Assembly (NCBI GenBank): GCA_020205615.1
Contig: CM035170.1
Coordinates: forward strand, 14,918,980-14,982,979
DNA: 64,000 nucleotides
Reading direction: 5' to 3'
Source of the DNA: Panax quinquefolius
Taxonomy: Eukaryota > Streptophyta > Magnoliopsida > Apiales > Araliaceae
Shown: piece by piece, positions 13,250 through 25,059 of the stretch
Position numbering within the stretch: position 1 is the first letter of the stretch
Layout: every line of letters begins with the position of its first letter
Notes under the pieces: generated by a model
Database searches by the model: none
Seen by the model: only the letters and a program-made list of their open reading frames with translations
What the model was told of the DNA's origin: nothing
Translations under genes and position numbers: made by a program

Positions 13250-13475
13250 AGACGGGATCACCAACCACGAAGCACCTCCATGGGGATCGAAATGTAAATA
13301 AAGTTGTAAACACGGTCAACCGCCACGAAGAAAACTCAAGTGGGATGAGAATGTAAATAAAAAAGTTTATAAATGCGGTTAATCGCCATGAAGTAAACTC
13401 GAGCGAGGACTAAATGTAAAGAAAAGGCATAAAAGCGATCAAGCGCCACGAAGGGAACTCGAGGCGGGAATAAAA
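13250..13475 (-). repeat. minisatellite in Tat LTR, about 68-bp unit
   Basis: Three to four diverged copies of a unit containing CGCCACGAAG, AACTCGAG and AATGTAAA. Confidence 0.75.
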
Positions 13476-13477
13476 AA

Positions 13478-13512
<35 letters not shown>

Positions 13513-13742
13513 CAATAAATGCATATAGGATGTAAAATCCGGGCTCATCGAACATAGTTCGACCACGATTCATATATATAAGTATATATATATATAAGCG
13601 ATAAATACATCAAATAAAGTCTAGGCTCATCGAACAACGTCCAGACACACGATTGATATATATAAGTATATATATATATATATATATAATGATAAATATA
13701 TATAAAGTCTAAGGCTCATCGAACAAAGTCCGACACACGCGG

Positions 13743-13778
<36 letters not shown>

Positions 13779-13824
13779 GCACTGCATCAAAGTCTAGGCT
13801 CATCGAACAAAGTCCAACACACGG

Positions 13825-13877
<53 letters not shown>

Positions 13878-14035
13878 ATAAGCACTGCAGGGCAAAAGTC
13901 AGGCTCATCGAACAAAGTCCAAGCGACAGCATGCTAATATATATAATATATATATATATATTAAAAGCGATAAATATATAAACTCGAGGCCAAAATTCAG
14001 GCTCAATCGAGGCATAACTTCGATAATGTTAGTCA

Positions 14036-14084
<49 letters not shown>

Positions 14085-14085
14085 A
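13476..14085 (-). repeat. minisatellite in Tat LTR with (TA)n inside each unit
   Basis: Six units of about 84-106 bp each carry GGCTCATCGAACAAAGTCC followed by a (TA)n tract of variable length. Units start near 13540, 13623, 13711, 13797, 13892 and 13998. The same unit occurs in the plus-strand Tat LTR near 63860 and 63970. Confidence 0.9.
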
Positions 14086-14379
14086 ATGAAACCACGGATA
14101 GAAGTCCGGGCAAAAGCAACAACACGACTCTCAGCGTGTAGAAGGGTGTGTGCAAAGATGAAGAAAGACTCTAAAGTGTGTGAGAAAGGCTTACAATGGT
14201 GATAAAAAGGGCTTCTATATCTTTAGAGTGGGTAAACACTTGGCTTTTGTGGGTACAAAAGAGGCTATATATGAGCTCACAGGTGTTTGAAAGTGAAAAA
14301 CACATTGTGTGGCAAGTCTGAGAAAAATTGTGCGAGGTTTCCCCATCTTTTTTCTTTAAAATCAGCACCCCAAGCCTCT

Positions 14380-14387
14380 TATTTATA
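14380..14387 (-). promoter_or_regulatory. TATA box of Tat LTR
   Basis: TATAAATA on the minus strand, followed by AAGAGGCTTGGGGTG. The plus-strand Tat LTR has the same arrangement at 63515. Confidence 0.75.
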
Positions 14388-15300
14388 GGCAAAAGGTGTG
14401 CGGTGTACCTGCAGGTGTACCAGAGTATGCCAGGTGTCGGCTTGGTTCAGTTTTTCGGTTTAATGGTCGTCTCGAAAATCGTGCACTCGAGCCTTTGTAA
14501 TGTCCACTCGGATTTTGAGAAGTGCAATCCGGGCATCCGTTTTGAGGTATTCAGGACCTATTTCGGACCGCCGTTGTCGAGAGTTGTACGATGGCATGGG
14601 ATTAGAGTTTGTCTGAACGAAGTCTTTGAAGATGGGACGATGCCCTCCGGTCTTGACTTCAACTTTCATCCGTTACCCGCCTGATAGTCACTCGGGATTG
14701 GTTAGCCTTGTGGGACATTGTTGCGTAGAGGCGAGGCGTGGCATCGTGTTGGACGAGATGGCGATGTTGCCCCTCACCGGTATTCTTCTTGGGATTGGGC
14801 GATAAGCGAGACGTTGCTCGAGACTTATTTGAGATTGAACTACTTGCATTTGTTGAAGGTCCTCATTGTCATCTTTGAGGTGTGCTGTCTTTCCGATGTT
14901 ATTCTTGGGTTGATGTACGGTGTATCTCGTTGTGAGTGCGCCAAGATTGAAGCTAATGGCATTTGAAACAAGCATTTTCGGGGTTATCTCCAAAGCGCAT
15001 TCCTTGGGGTTATCACCAAGGTTGGTGGCTATTCCATGGTTGGGGCCGAGCCCGGATACCTCGGGGTTATCTCAAGATTAATCGGTCTTCTCGGTGTTTG
15101 TTCGGTGTTGTATCTGCGGTCTCTCGGGGTTAGATCAGAGGTTGAAATTAGTTACTCCCAGTTATCGATCCGGGGTTGATCTTGAACTTCCGGTAGTTTC
15201 CGGTATGGATTTGGATTGTCTTTCGGGTTCTCTCTTAAAGACGAATCATCCTCCTGCAATGTTAGTAATGATGAGTACAAAAATTTTGAGTGTCTCTACA

Positions 15301-15407
15301 AAGGTTACGTGTTTTGTTCCTAAAGCGTTTAGTTGTTATCTAGAAATGATTTTCGTAAATCAAATCCATGAAAACATGATTTAGAATGAAGAAATTGAGT
15401 TTTATTG

Positions 15408-15438
<31 letters not shown>

Positions 15439-17339
15439 GGCTTGTTTTGGAATCAAAATTTATGATGAAGTCATGATATAATATTAAATTGATGATATAT
15501 GTTGTTAGTATGTTGAATTACGAAAATAACGAAAAGTTGAATGAATCGAAATGGTTGAGAAACGAATTAAGTAGTGAATTTAATTAAGCTAAATTGTCAA
15601 AATATGAACAATTAGAATGAACATGAGTTGTAAATTTATATTAAGGTTAGTTAATGTTTATGTTAGTTGATGGGTATTAGGTATGTTGTAGTATTATGAG
15701 TTACAAACCAATAGAATCGAAAATGGATGAATTGGATGAGTATAACTCATGTTATGATCATTGGAAAAAGTAAGGGTCTGTGTAATTGTGAAGAGCGCGA
15801 GCACGAGGGCCTGTTCGTGACTTGGGGGGCCTTGTTGCTGGCTACCGGCATCGATATGAGTTGGACCGCTTTCGACTTTCTTGCGATAAAATTAAGCATA
15901 ACTTTTTTATACGAACTCCGATTAAGGCAATTCAAGATGATCCGGAACGTGAACGAATAGACCAACAACTTTTGGGCTTTAAGGATTTTAGTTTGAGGTC
16001 ATTAGGAAGGGTCAAAATGCTCATCATTAGGACTGTTGTGTTTTCGGAGGCAATCTGAGGGCGCCGGGCATGCACGTATGCAAGTGTAGTGCTCTTGACG
16101 ATAATAGATGTTGTTCTAAGTTATAGAACATGAATATTATGAAGTATAATGATGCTTAACATTAATAAATGATATATTAGATAAGTTGAATATGCATACT
16201 AAGCACACACAAGAGAGACAAATTGGGCGTGTGAAGAATAAACGTCAAAATGCCGTGATAAGTGATAATGAACGTAAAAAGTGTTTTAAATCAAATGAAA
16301 TAAATATAATAAGATATTGAATAGTGTTAATATAAAACCAATAATTAGTCCTAGCAAGATTTAAACACTTGAATGAATTTCGAATATGAAATACAGTGAG
16401 ATATAAGTTGAAAGTTAACACAATAACATTGAACATTATGTATATATAATAGGAAGGGTTATTAGGCATAGAGTAAAGTTTAAATTACAACTACTATGCA
16501 TTGCTATGTGACTAATAGTTGATGTGCATGATTATATAATTGTGTAGGGCACGTGAAGTGTAGATAACTGTAAGCTGTTAAACTGTTATTGGTAAACAAC
16601 TATCAAGGCAAGTCTTTCAGTTCCTATTTGCTATGTGAATTTGATTGTTTTAAATCTTTATTGCAAAGAGCATGATGTGTTATATATATGTTGAATGTAT
16701 GAAATGTTAAAGTCAACTTATGACTACGTTGATTGAGTAAAGCATGCTGGTTAAGTAAAGAACTCAATCTTTATACTTGTTATATGAACCGTAACATGTA
16801 TGTTATGTTAGTCCAATGTTTATGAGATATATGTTGAGCATGTTATTATGTGTTACGTGATGCATGAAAACGTTAGATTTTGTTTGGTTTGTCGAGCTCA
16901 ATCTTGCAAATAACCATTTTACAAAGGATTGAAGGTAAAACTACGTGCTACTTGAATGACGTGGATCGGAAATAATACATGAAGATTAATATTTTAGCTA
17001 AAGTTGTTATTTCTTTAAACCATGATTAAGATTCATGAGATGTACTAAATGTTTTATTATGTATAGTTTTATATTGAGTTGTAAAGTTAAAGTTTGAGTT
17101 ATCTGATATGCAAAGGTTAACGAATTAAAATGTAAAATTTGATATAATAATTGTGATGAAGTGAATCATGGATTATATATGATTCAAAGACATGTAGATG
17201 ATAAAGGTTTTGATTCAGGGAATTAAAGTAAGAAGATAGAAAATTTTAAATTATTCCACATATTATTAAGTTTAACATCGAATAATGATGTAAAATCAGA
17301 AGTTAGACGTATTATTAACGACCGAAGTCGGTAATTGTA
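15301..17339 (+). mobile_element. LTR/leader region of a truncated Tekay-like Ty3/gypsy element
   Basis: No ORF of note. The part at 15780-16080 has the composition of plant Tekay/Del LTRs (ACGAACTCCGATTAAGG, then GGCGCCGGGCATGCACG), and 16590-16620 has a CTATCAAGGCAAGT block like the region after the transcription start of such LTRs. It lies directly upstream of the plus-strand gypsy coding relic. No clear LTR ends or PBS were found, and most of gag is missing, so this is a deleted 5' portion. A (TA)n tract lies at 15405-15436. Confidence 0.45.
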
Positions 17340-17838
17340 TTGTATGAATTTTGAGGTCATTACATGCGGAGGGGAAGGACACGTCAGTCCAAACTGTACG
17401 CAGCAGTCTAAAACATGTTACAATTGTGGATGAGAAGGTCACCTAGCTCAATTTTGTCGTGTAGTAAAGCCAAGTCCAGTTGGGATGGTGACACCAAATG
17501 CCGTCCCAGAAAAGTCAAAACCTGTAGTTCGAGGGAGAGCGTTTGTCGTGACCTCCCAGAAAGCAAGGAACCTGAACGAGGTCATCACGAGTAAGCTAAT
17601 CGTAAACTCTTGGGAAGTCTATACCTTATTTGAAACCGGTTCTACCCATTCTTTTATTTCTTCTACTTGCGTTCAACATTTAAATTTAACTCCAGAGAAA
17701 TTAGACTTTGACTTATCTGTTAAAACTCTGTTGGGAGAAACCTTCATTACATCCACTGTTTATAAGTCTTGTTTGGTTTAAATCGGTACCCTCACATTAC
17801 TTGTCAATCTTATTTCCTTAAAAATACTTACATTTGAT
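17340..17838 (+). pseudogene. Tekay-like gag zinc knuckles and protease relic
   Basis: Two knuckle-like motifs open the relic. The second reads CYNCG-stop-EGHLAQFC and keeps the CX2CX4HX4C pattern with a stop inside. The first has lost its leading Cys. The open stretch at 17485-17781 is the protease, with ETGSTHSFIS at 17632 in the place of the usual DTGSTHSFI, so the catalytic Asp is Glu. The frame ends at 17781 and resumes after a stop with the ILGIDWL block at 17839. It would have processed the precursor but is inactive. Confidence 0.85.
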
Positions 17839-18958
17839 GTGATTTTAGGGATTGATTGGTTAACTACTCATTATACAAAAATTGATTGTTTTCATAAGGT
17901 TGTTAGCTTTCATATTCCTAACCAACCTATTATGCGAATTCAAGCAACCAAACCACTAAAGTCAATCACTATCATATCAAGCCATAAAGTTATTCGTTTA
18001 TTGAAAAACGGATGTCAAGCTTTTTTAGCCCATGTCACGAATTTAAACAAAAATACGTCAGATTTGAATGATATTTCTATTGTTAATAAATTTTCTAACG
18101 TATTCCCTGAAGAACTTCCTGGCCTACCCCCAGAGCGTGAAATTGAATTTTGTATCGACCTTGAACCCGGTACAAAACCCATTTCCAAAGCCACATATCG
18201 AATGGCTCCTATTGAACTTCAGGAGTTAAAAACCCAACTGTAGGAATTTTTAGACATCGGTTTCGTTCATCCTAGTACATCTCCTTGGGGTGCTTCGCAT
18301 TACATTATTGAAAAAGAAAGATGGAAGTATGCGACTTTGTATTGATTATCGGGAGTTAAATCATGTCACCATCAAAAATAGGTACCCATTATCTCGTATT
18401 GATGACCTATTTGACCAGTTAAAAGGAGCCAAATTCTTTTCAAAGATTGATCTTCGTTCCGGATATCATCAGCTAAAGATTAAAATTGATGACATTCCAA
18501 AGACTGCTTTCAGAACTCGGTACGGGCATTATGAATTCCTAGTCATATCTTTTAGATTGACTAATGCTCATGCTGCCTTCATGGATATGATGAACTGAGT
18601 ATTCAAGGAATATTTGGATCACTTTGTGGTCGTCTTTATTGATGACATCCTCATTTACTCCAAAAGCCGTGAAGATCATGAACATCACCTAAGGCTGATT
18701 CTCCAAAAGCTTCGTGAGAACAAGTTATTTGCCAAGTAAATGAAATGCGAGTTCAGGCTTGAGGAAGTTGCATTTCTTGGGCACGTGATATCAAATCATG
18801 GAATATCAGTTGACCCGGCAAAGATTGAAGCAATTCAAAGCTGGGAGCAACCTAAGTTAGTGACTAAAGTACGTAGCTTTCTTGGCTTAGCTGGTTATTA
18901 TTGGAGATTCGTGGAAGGATTTTCTCGAATCGCTACTCCATTAACTCAGCTAACTTGA
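17839..18958 (+). pseudogene. Tekay-like Ty3/gypsy reverse transcriptase relic
   Basis: The blocks in order are MILGIDWL (end of protease), [72 protein letters not shown] at about 18630-18660 with both catalytic Asp residues, and LGHVIS plus FLGLAGYY at 18770-18900. The residues around AAFMDMMN are typical of chromovirus RTs, best matching Tekay/Del. In-frame stops follow TQL (18241), MMN (18596) and FAK (18736), and there is a frameshift near 18290. Despite these breaks the protein blocks are well preserved, so decay is moderate. Confidence 0.9.
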
Positions 18959-19398
18959 AAAGATACAAAATTCGGTTGGAGGGAGGAATGTGAGAAGAGT
19001 TTTCAAGAACTCAAGAGAAGACTCATTTCAGCACCTATCCTGAATATACCATATGGCTCAGAGGGATTTGTCATCTACAGTGATGCTTCAGGTAAAGGGT
19101 TAAGATGCGTTCTCATGCAACATGGAAAAGTCATAGCCTATGCCTCTCGACAACTCAAAGAATATGAGAGGAATTATCCTACTCATGATCTAGAGTTGGC
19201 AGCTGTTGTCTTCGCACTTAAAATTTGGAGACATTACTTATATGGGGAGAAAGTGGAGATCTATACGGATCATAAAAGTCTCAAATATTTCTTCACCCAA
19301 AAGGAACTCAATATGCGGCAACGACGTTGGCTTGAACTGTTGAAAGATTATGATCATTTCATTCAATACTATCCCGGAAAAGTGAACGTGGTAGCTGA
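18959..19398 (+). pseudogene. Tekay-like RNase H relic, cut off by the LTR array
   Basis: The motifs are [10 protein letters not shown] (first Asp), [30 protein letters not shown] split over two blocks (with the catalytic Glu), and [11 protein letters not shown] (second Asp). The frame is open from 19115. The sequence stops abruptly at [11 protein letters not shown], just before the usual ALSR end of the domain, where LTR A begins. Integrase and any chromodomain are absent. The rest of the element was not found beyond the LTR array at 30741, so the truncation is not explained by a simple insertion. Confidence 0.9.
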
Positions 19399-19759
19399 TG
19401 TGACGCCCCCAAAATAGGTCCACACGACCCATTCTGAGTCGCCAGATATCACACTACAGAAATCAAATACAAACTTCATTTATACAACTGTTGAATCGTC
19501 AGCATGCAGTACAACAACAACACATAAGTCGTGAGTTTTAATACAAATATATGTAACTCTCATGGTGCCTCGACCACAACACCTTATACCGCTTTTATCC
19601 CTATAACATCAATCAACAATTCATGTCCACAATCATGTGAATAACTCATAATCATAATTACGGTTCTAAATTTCTCACATGTCTTTACCTCAAAACGTCC
19701 AAAGATCATGGTTATACCAAATCACAGTTCATGTTCATAATCATACTAATAAATTCATC

Positions 19760-20250
19760 TTTGCACTACGGGCCAAAGATATTCATTTACAGTTCATCCT
19801 TGCACTACAGGCCAAAGACATGCAACTGTATTTTAGAAGAGTCAATTAGAGCATGATATCTACTATCTTCTACGAATTAAAAGTTTATTATCAATATTTT
19901 ATCATTTGAGACTCAAAGACAATAAATAATCCACATCACCGAATTATCCATGCACTACAGGCCAAGGATATTCATTAGTATCACGACCACGAATTATCCA
20001 TGCACTACGGGCCAAGGATAATCGTGTTTTCATCAATGGTCATGATCACGCCATAAAACAATTCATCTTTGCACCCTTGGCCGAAGAGAACCCATGGTCA
20101 TGATCATACCAAAAACTGTCCATCAATACACAACGGGCCAATGAGGACTTTTACCGCATCATTTGCAACATTACGGTCATGATTATACCGAATGATCCCT
20201 GGTCATAATCATACTAATCAGCAGTCCATCTATGCACGTAAGCCAAAGAT
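19760..20250 (-). repeat. hairpin-forming minisatellite, about seven copies, in LTR A
   Basis: Copies of the pattern ATCTTTGGCCCGTAGTGCAA (minus strand) recur at irregular 40-110 bp spacing. The arms ATCTTTG and CAAAGAT pair around a loop of about 10 nt. Variants such as ATCCTTG with ATGGAT keep most of the pairing. Confidence 0.8.
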
Positions 20251-20459
20251 GACTTTCATCACAATATAAGCATGAGGATGATAACAATGATATAAGCATT
20301 GAGTCAAACGAAATCAAGGATAAATATTAAAGACTTTAAATTTATCCAGAGTTTAAAAATATCCAAATTGTCAACATGATACAACTTTGTGGAGTAAAAT
20401 TCAAGAATAATATTCATGTACCCAAAAAATTTGGATGAGAAAAAGAAATATATTTTTCT

Positions 20460-20682
20460 GGAATGAATAGTACTCACGTGAATAGTACCACATGAATAGT
20501 ACTTGAGAATAGTACCTCGTGAATAGTACCCTTAGATGAAAAGTTCCCCAAATACCCGAAGTGAATAATATTCTAGTAAATAATAACCGGGTGAATAAGA
20601 ACTCAAAATAGTACTCCTAAGCATCTAAAAGTGTCCCAAATATCCGAGTGAATAATATTCGAGTGAATAGTAACACATAAAT
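20460..20682 (-). repeat. CTATTCAC minisatellite, first block in LTR A
   Basis: Short units built on GTGAATAGTA (plus strand) with 3-5 variable bases between copies. The block is repeated after the inserted segment. Confidence 0.85.
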
Positions 20683-21408
20683 AGTGGGAGAAGGGTCAAA
20701 ATACCCATGACTTTTATCGTGATGTCTACCGAGCACCCTATACTTTTTTTTGTCCAAAATACCCTTAACGTTACATTTTTTGGTCATTCGTGTTCTCGCC
20801 ATTAACAAATTTGCCAACTAGACTAACGGGGTTACAAAATTGATTATGTAGTCGCCATACATGGAAATGCTAAAATACTAATTAAAAATAATAAATACTA
20901 ATTTAAAAAATACTAAAATACTAATTAAAAATACTAAAATACTAATTAAAAAATACTAAAATACTAAAAAATTAAATTAAAAAATACTAATTAAATTATA
21001 TTAAAATACTAATTTTTTTTCAAAATATTAAAATCCAAATTGTTTTATTAATTAATCAAAATAACTAATTAAATAAAAAGGCAAAGGTCCAAAATAACAA
21101 ATTAAATTAAAATTAATCCTTTTTTCTTTTATCTTCCTCTTTTCTCTCTCTCCCATCTCCTTCCTCCATTTTCAAACATATTACAGTCAAAGAACCAAAA
21201 AACAGTGGCCTGCTATTCTCCCTCCTCTCATTCCCAAACCACCATCCATTTTTGGGCTCCAAACCTGACCCTGCACCATCCTCCTTAAACCCCCTCTCCT
21301 CCTGATCCACGGGTTCGGTCACTGCTACCAACAAGTCGTCTTTTTTGTCCACCCGTTCGATCTTTACATTTTTGATTTGGTGTTCTTCGACGACTCTGTG
21401 AAGAAAAG
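20683..21408. mobile_element. partial MULE-like insertion in LTR A with gene-like sequence
   Basis: The left end, GGGTCAAAATACCC, followed by CCCTTAACGTTACATTTTTT and then AAAATACTAATTAAAA repeats, matches the plan of the TIR of the larger element at 45627. No matching right TIR was seen. From about 21115 the AT-rich part changes to CT-rich then mixed-composition sequence that looks like a plant transcript 5' region, with an open minus-strand frame to about 21410. The CTATTCAC block is found on both sides, so the segment interrupts or accompanies a duplication. Confidence 0.45.
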
Positions 21409-21419
21409 AAAAGAAATAT

Positions 21420-21660
21420 ATTTTTTGGGTGAATAGTAATTCGTGAATAGTACCCCATGAATAGTACCCCATGAATAGTACCTCGTGAATAGTACCCCGA
21501 CATGAAAAGTACCCCAAATACCCGAGTGAATAATATTCAAGTGAATAGTAATTTGGGTGAATAGTAACTCGTGAATAGTACTCCGACACGAAAAGTGCCC
21601 CGAATACCCGAGTGAATAATACTAGAGTGAATAGTAACTCGTAAATAAAATGATATTTCA
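21420..21660 (-). repeat. CTATTCAC minisatellite, second block in LTR A
   Basis: Same units as the block at 20460-20682, again preceded by AAGAAATATATTTTT. Confidence 0.85.
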
Positions 21661-21799
21661 TGACAAGTAGAAAAAAATGATATCTCATACAAGAATAATA
21701 GAATATACGAAACTGCAAATGGATTTTCACCCGTCATGCTGTAATCCACGTAGACAGATCATTTCCACAATTTAATAAGGAATAAATACAAAGGATCAT

Positions 21800-22130
21800 T
21801 AACCATGCATGCGGTAGTCCACACAGACAGGTTATTCCAACAGAATTATAAAGAATGGAATAACAACAGAATTCACCAGGCATACGATAGACCACACAAA
21901 CAGGTTATTCCAACGAATAATAATAAAGAATGGAACCAGTCAATGCGTAATCCGCATGTGATATTCCAACAAAATAATAAAGAATGGAACAAGGTCATGC
22001 GTAATCTGCACAGCAGGATATTCCATTAGAATAATAAAGAATGGAATAACAGAAGAATTTCACCATGTATGTGGTACTTCACATGGACAGGTTATTCCAA
22101 CATGATAATAAAGAATGGAATAACAACCCT
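21800..22130 (-). repeat. 60-bp hairpin minisatellite in LTR A
   Basis: About five units of roughly 60 bp. Each contains GTTATTCCA and TGGAATAAC arms around an AT-rich loop, followed by a CATGCGGTAGTCCAC-like stretch. Confidence 0.85.
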
Positions 22131-22320
22131 TACGAGTATTGAAAGAATATAACTCTCTTCATGAATACGAAAGAATAATACCCATTACCTCAGAAGAAGA
22201 CTGGATACTGGAATAGTGAAGTAGCAGACTTCGCTTCTTCTTGATCTCTATAGCTTCTATCTCTGTAATTTCTCTTGTAAGACTTAGTGAATTGGTGAGA
22301 ATGAAGAAAGAATGAGCTTC

Positions 22321-22328
22321 TATTTATA
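22321..22328 (-). promoter_or_regulatory. TATA box of LTR A
   Basis: TATAAATA on the minus strand followed by GAAGCTCATTCTT, as in LTR C at 28692. Confidence 0.75.
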
Positions 22329-23335
22329 GGAAAATATAGTTTTGATAATTGCACGTTTTGGGGCTTAAAATATTACAGTATAATACCTTTCGCTTTTTCT
22401 TCATTTTTAATTTAGTCCTGCAAGTATTATCAAACTTGCACCACCTCCCCTAATAGCATATCATGTAAATCAATAGTACAATCATGTGACTTAATAGTAC
22501 AATCATGTGAAAAAAATAATTATAGTATAGTACCTTCATCTATACCTCTATTTTTAATTTAGTCATGCAAATATTATCAATCTTGCACCACCTCCCTAAT
22601 AATACATTCATGTGAATCAATAGTACACACATGTGAACAAATAGTTATAAGCATGTGAATTAATAGCAATTAATTGCTCATTTGTCCGATTAATTATCCG
22701 ATTGGTCAGTATAACTTCCAGACATCAATTAATATCGAAATAAATGTTGATTTCCACTAACACTAATAATTCTAACACAATGGAACTATCAATTTCATCT
22801 TTAATCAACACGAACTTATTCATCATTAATATTATAACTCATAATATTTAACAACCTATTGCTCCTCGAGAAAGAGGGGCTTTCAGATAAGGATTTTTCC
22901 TTATTGGCGCAATGATTAGGTGACCAAACCTCTCCTCGATGTAACTTCTAGACATTGTCAATATTGCAAATAATAATATGAATAACTTTGTTGTCTCAAT
23001 TATTAATTTAATAATATAACATATTATACAGATGATACTGTGACAACAATTGAATTAATAATGTGAGAGATATGATGCAGTAATTACTGTAGCAATAATT
23101 GAGTATAACTGAGTGACTTCTTACATAAGCATCAATAATCAATACCGTGTGCTACTATGCAACCACGCGTATTACTATACTTTTACTACCGGGTATTTTA
23201 TGACAACTTGCTTACTTTTAAAAAAAATTCAAATATCACCCTTAACTTTAACCTTTTATCAATTTAACCATTTACTAAATAGAATAATTATAAGAAAATT
23301 GAATACTTTCATTTCATAAAATTTGGGGTCTCACA

Positions 23336-23349
23336 ATCTCCCTTCCTTA
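23336..23349 (-). other. polypurine tract (PPT) next to LTR A
   Basis: The minus strand reads ATAAGGAAGGGAGAT directly before the TGTGAGACCCC end. Upstream, TTTGAGGGCAAAATTTC matches the stretch before the PPT of Tekay-like elements. Confidence 0.75.
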
Positions 23350-23662
23350 TGAAATTTTGCCCTCAAAATTTACGTACCTAGTAGTTCGAAGAGATGAGAA
23401 TACCTTATTTTTTTTTAGATTGTACCTTCCCGATTATTTCCTCACTATCATGATTTTCCCATTTCTCACCTCCTGTATTTCAAATATCATTCTAGAACAT
23501 AGTTTCAAAATAAGGGTTAATTGACATGCCACATATTATCCCTATACTCTGACCGACCAATTAAATACCAATTAACTTAGGTAGGTCATACTAGAGAAGG
23601 AATTCCCCGTCTCTCCCCTCCTAGTTCTTGTCTCACATCTCAGCCATGGATCATATCCCTAA
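23336..23662 (-). mobile_element. 327-bp remnant internal region between LTR B and LTR A
   Basis: In transcription order it starts with the sequence that follows the PBS (TTAGGGATATGATCC), runs through non-coding DNA and ends in the PPT. The PBS itself is largely lost. No gag or pol is present. Confidence 0.75.
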
Positions 23663-24238
23663 TGTGACGCCCCCAAAATAGGTCCAATCCAACCAACCTA
23701 TTTTCAGTCGCCAAATACATGGTACAGAAATAACTACAACTTCATTAATACAATTGTCGTGCAAAATATGACAACACATAAACTGTGAGTTTAAATACAA
23801 ATATTGTCTTCTAGACAATATTCACACTCAAATAAAGTCCTCATTAAAATTATTGATACAGTATTTTACAAAATAGTGAGGACTACTAAAATAACTGTCT
23901 TAAACCATTACTCCACACCCCGACTAGTTCCCGCTATATTCTCGTCTCCGGAGAAGAAAAATGGAACAAAAAGAAAAAGGGTGAGCTCAACTAGCCCAGT
24001 AAAGAATATTATGACTAAGATAATGTACAACAAATTATCCTTAGTCTTCAACAGGGAAAAATCTGATAGAATACAATAGACAACAAGTTTTAGATCAACA
24101 ATCGCAAAAGAAAAAACAACAATTCATTAGAAGAGTTAAGTAGAGAATGAAATCTACTATCATCTATGAATTTAAAAGTCCATCATCAATATTTTATCCC
24201 TGTAACATCAATCAATATATATCTTGAATCAAATAGTC

Positions 24239-24367
24239 ATCTTTGCACTATAGGCCAAAGATATTCATCGATCATTCATGTTCATCTCAACACTGCTCAT
24301 CTTTTTACTACTACAGACCAAAGATATTCATCAAGAAATCATTCATCTTTACACTACAGAATAAAGA
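24239..24367 (-). repeat. three hairpin repeats in LTR B
   Basis: Copies at 24239-24262, 24299-24325 and 24345-24367. The third has arms ATCTTTA and TAAAGAT, a paired change from ATCTTTG and CAAAGAT in the first. Confidence 0.8.
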
Positions 24368-24609
24368 TATTCAATAATATCATCATTTAGGACCGAGGAT
24401 GATGAAAAATATATTTTAAAGAAAATCGAATCCAAAGGAGACAAAAGAACAAATATTTGAGATTCATACTTGGTTTATCCAAGTTCAAAATACTCCATAA
24501 TAAACTATTGTGGAGCAGAATTCAAAAATAAAGATCAAAACATAGATCCAATCAAAGATAGAAACCATAACAGATAATCTTAGACATAGAAAAGAAAATT
24601 TAATTTTTT

Positions 24610-24790
24610 TGTGAATAGTGTCGTATTCGTGAATAGTGTCGTATACGTGAATAGTAACTCCGACACTAAAAGGTAGAAATTCCACAAGAAAAATCATCAT
24701 GCTTCGTGAATAATACTCGTGAATAGTAACTCGTGAATAGTAACTCATGAATAATAACTCGTGAATAGTAACTCATGAATAGTAACCCCG
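24610..24790 (-). repeat. CTATTCAC minisatellite in LTR B
   Basis: About nine units built on CGTGAATAGTAAC (plus strand), in two runs separated by a block that is itself repeated (AGAATTTCACAAGAAAAATC-like). Confidence 0.85.
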
Positions 24791-25059
24791 ACATAAAAAG
24801 ATCAGAATTTCACAAGAAAAATCTTACCAATATTCCGGCATAATGATATTGAAAGAAATAATATCATTTTAAAAAAAATAATATCCCTTACCTCAAAAAG
24901 ACAGTACTTCTGACTGGAATACTGGATATAGTGCTGAAGGGAGTATAGCAACACTCAAAGTATCAAAATACTCACAAGAATAAGCTCGATAATATAAAGA
25001 GAGGAAGAGAGAGAAAACTTCAGTTTCTGGTGTGATTTTCAATTCTAACCTAAGCACCC

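Larger units (their letters stand above)
1..15300 (-). mobile_element. Tat-lineage Ty3/gypsy LTR retrotransposon, decayed, 3' end outside window
   Basis: Reading down the minus strand from 15300 the order is long LTR, PBS-like site, leader, gag, protease, RT, RNase H, linker, integrase, and finally an ORF relic in the opposite orientation. Protease before RT and RNase H, with integrase last, is the Ty3/gypsy order. The long LTR, the PBS of the TGGCGACTC type and an antisense ORF beyond integrase are known features of the plant Tat lineage. Every coding block has frameshifts and stops, so the copy is dead. The 3' LTR must lie left of position 1. The region is clearly richer in GC than the rest of the window. 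Confidence 0.8.
12413..15300 (-). mobile_element. 5' LTR of the minus-strand Tat element
   Basis: The outer end is TG, reading TGTAGAGACACTC on the minus strand at 15300. The inner end is set next to the PBS and is uncertain by a few tens of bases, because no clean CA was seen directly beside it. The LTR contains a TATA box at 14380-14387, a promoter-proximal part that matches the inverted LTR at 62610-64000 over more than 800 bp, and two minisatellite blocks downstream of the TATA box. Length is about 2.9 kb. The two LTRs differ at many positions and belong to different insertions. Confidence 0.8.
19399..23335 (-). mobile_element. LTR A (subfamily I) of the tandem array
   Basis: About 3.94 kb, ending TGTGAGACCCC at 23335 and GGGGGCGTCACA at 19399. 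It carries a TATA box at 22321-22328, a hairpin-forming minisatellite at about 19760-20250, a CTATTCAC minisatellite present twice (20460-20680, 21420-21660), a 60-bp hairpin minisatellite at 21800-22130, and a MULE-like insertion. A PPT adjoins its 5' end. Confidence 0.85.

Noticed and set aside
19238..19432. Minus-strand ORF over the RNase H region
   Set aside because: Antisense shadow of the well-supported plus-strand RNase H blocks.
21113..21730. 205-codon minus-strand ORF, the longest in the window
   Set aside because: Its N-terminal half is translated CTATTCAC minisatellite (YYS/TIH repeats) and the rest is the inserted CT-rich segment. Not a single gene.
21800..22130. Regular 60-bp repeats resembling a CRISPR array
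   Set aside because: The repeats are imperfect, lie inside a plant LTR, and their spacers are themselves repeated. There is no cas context.
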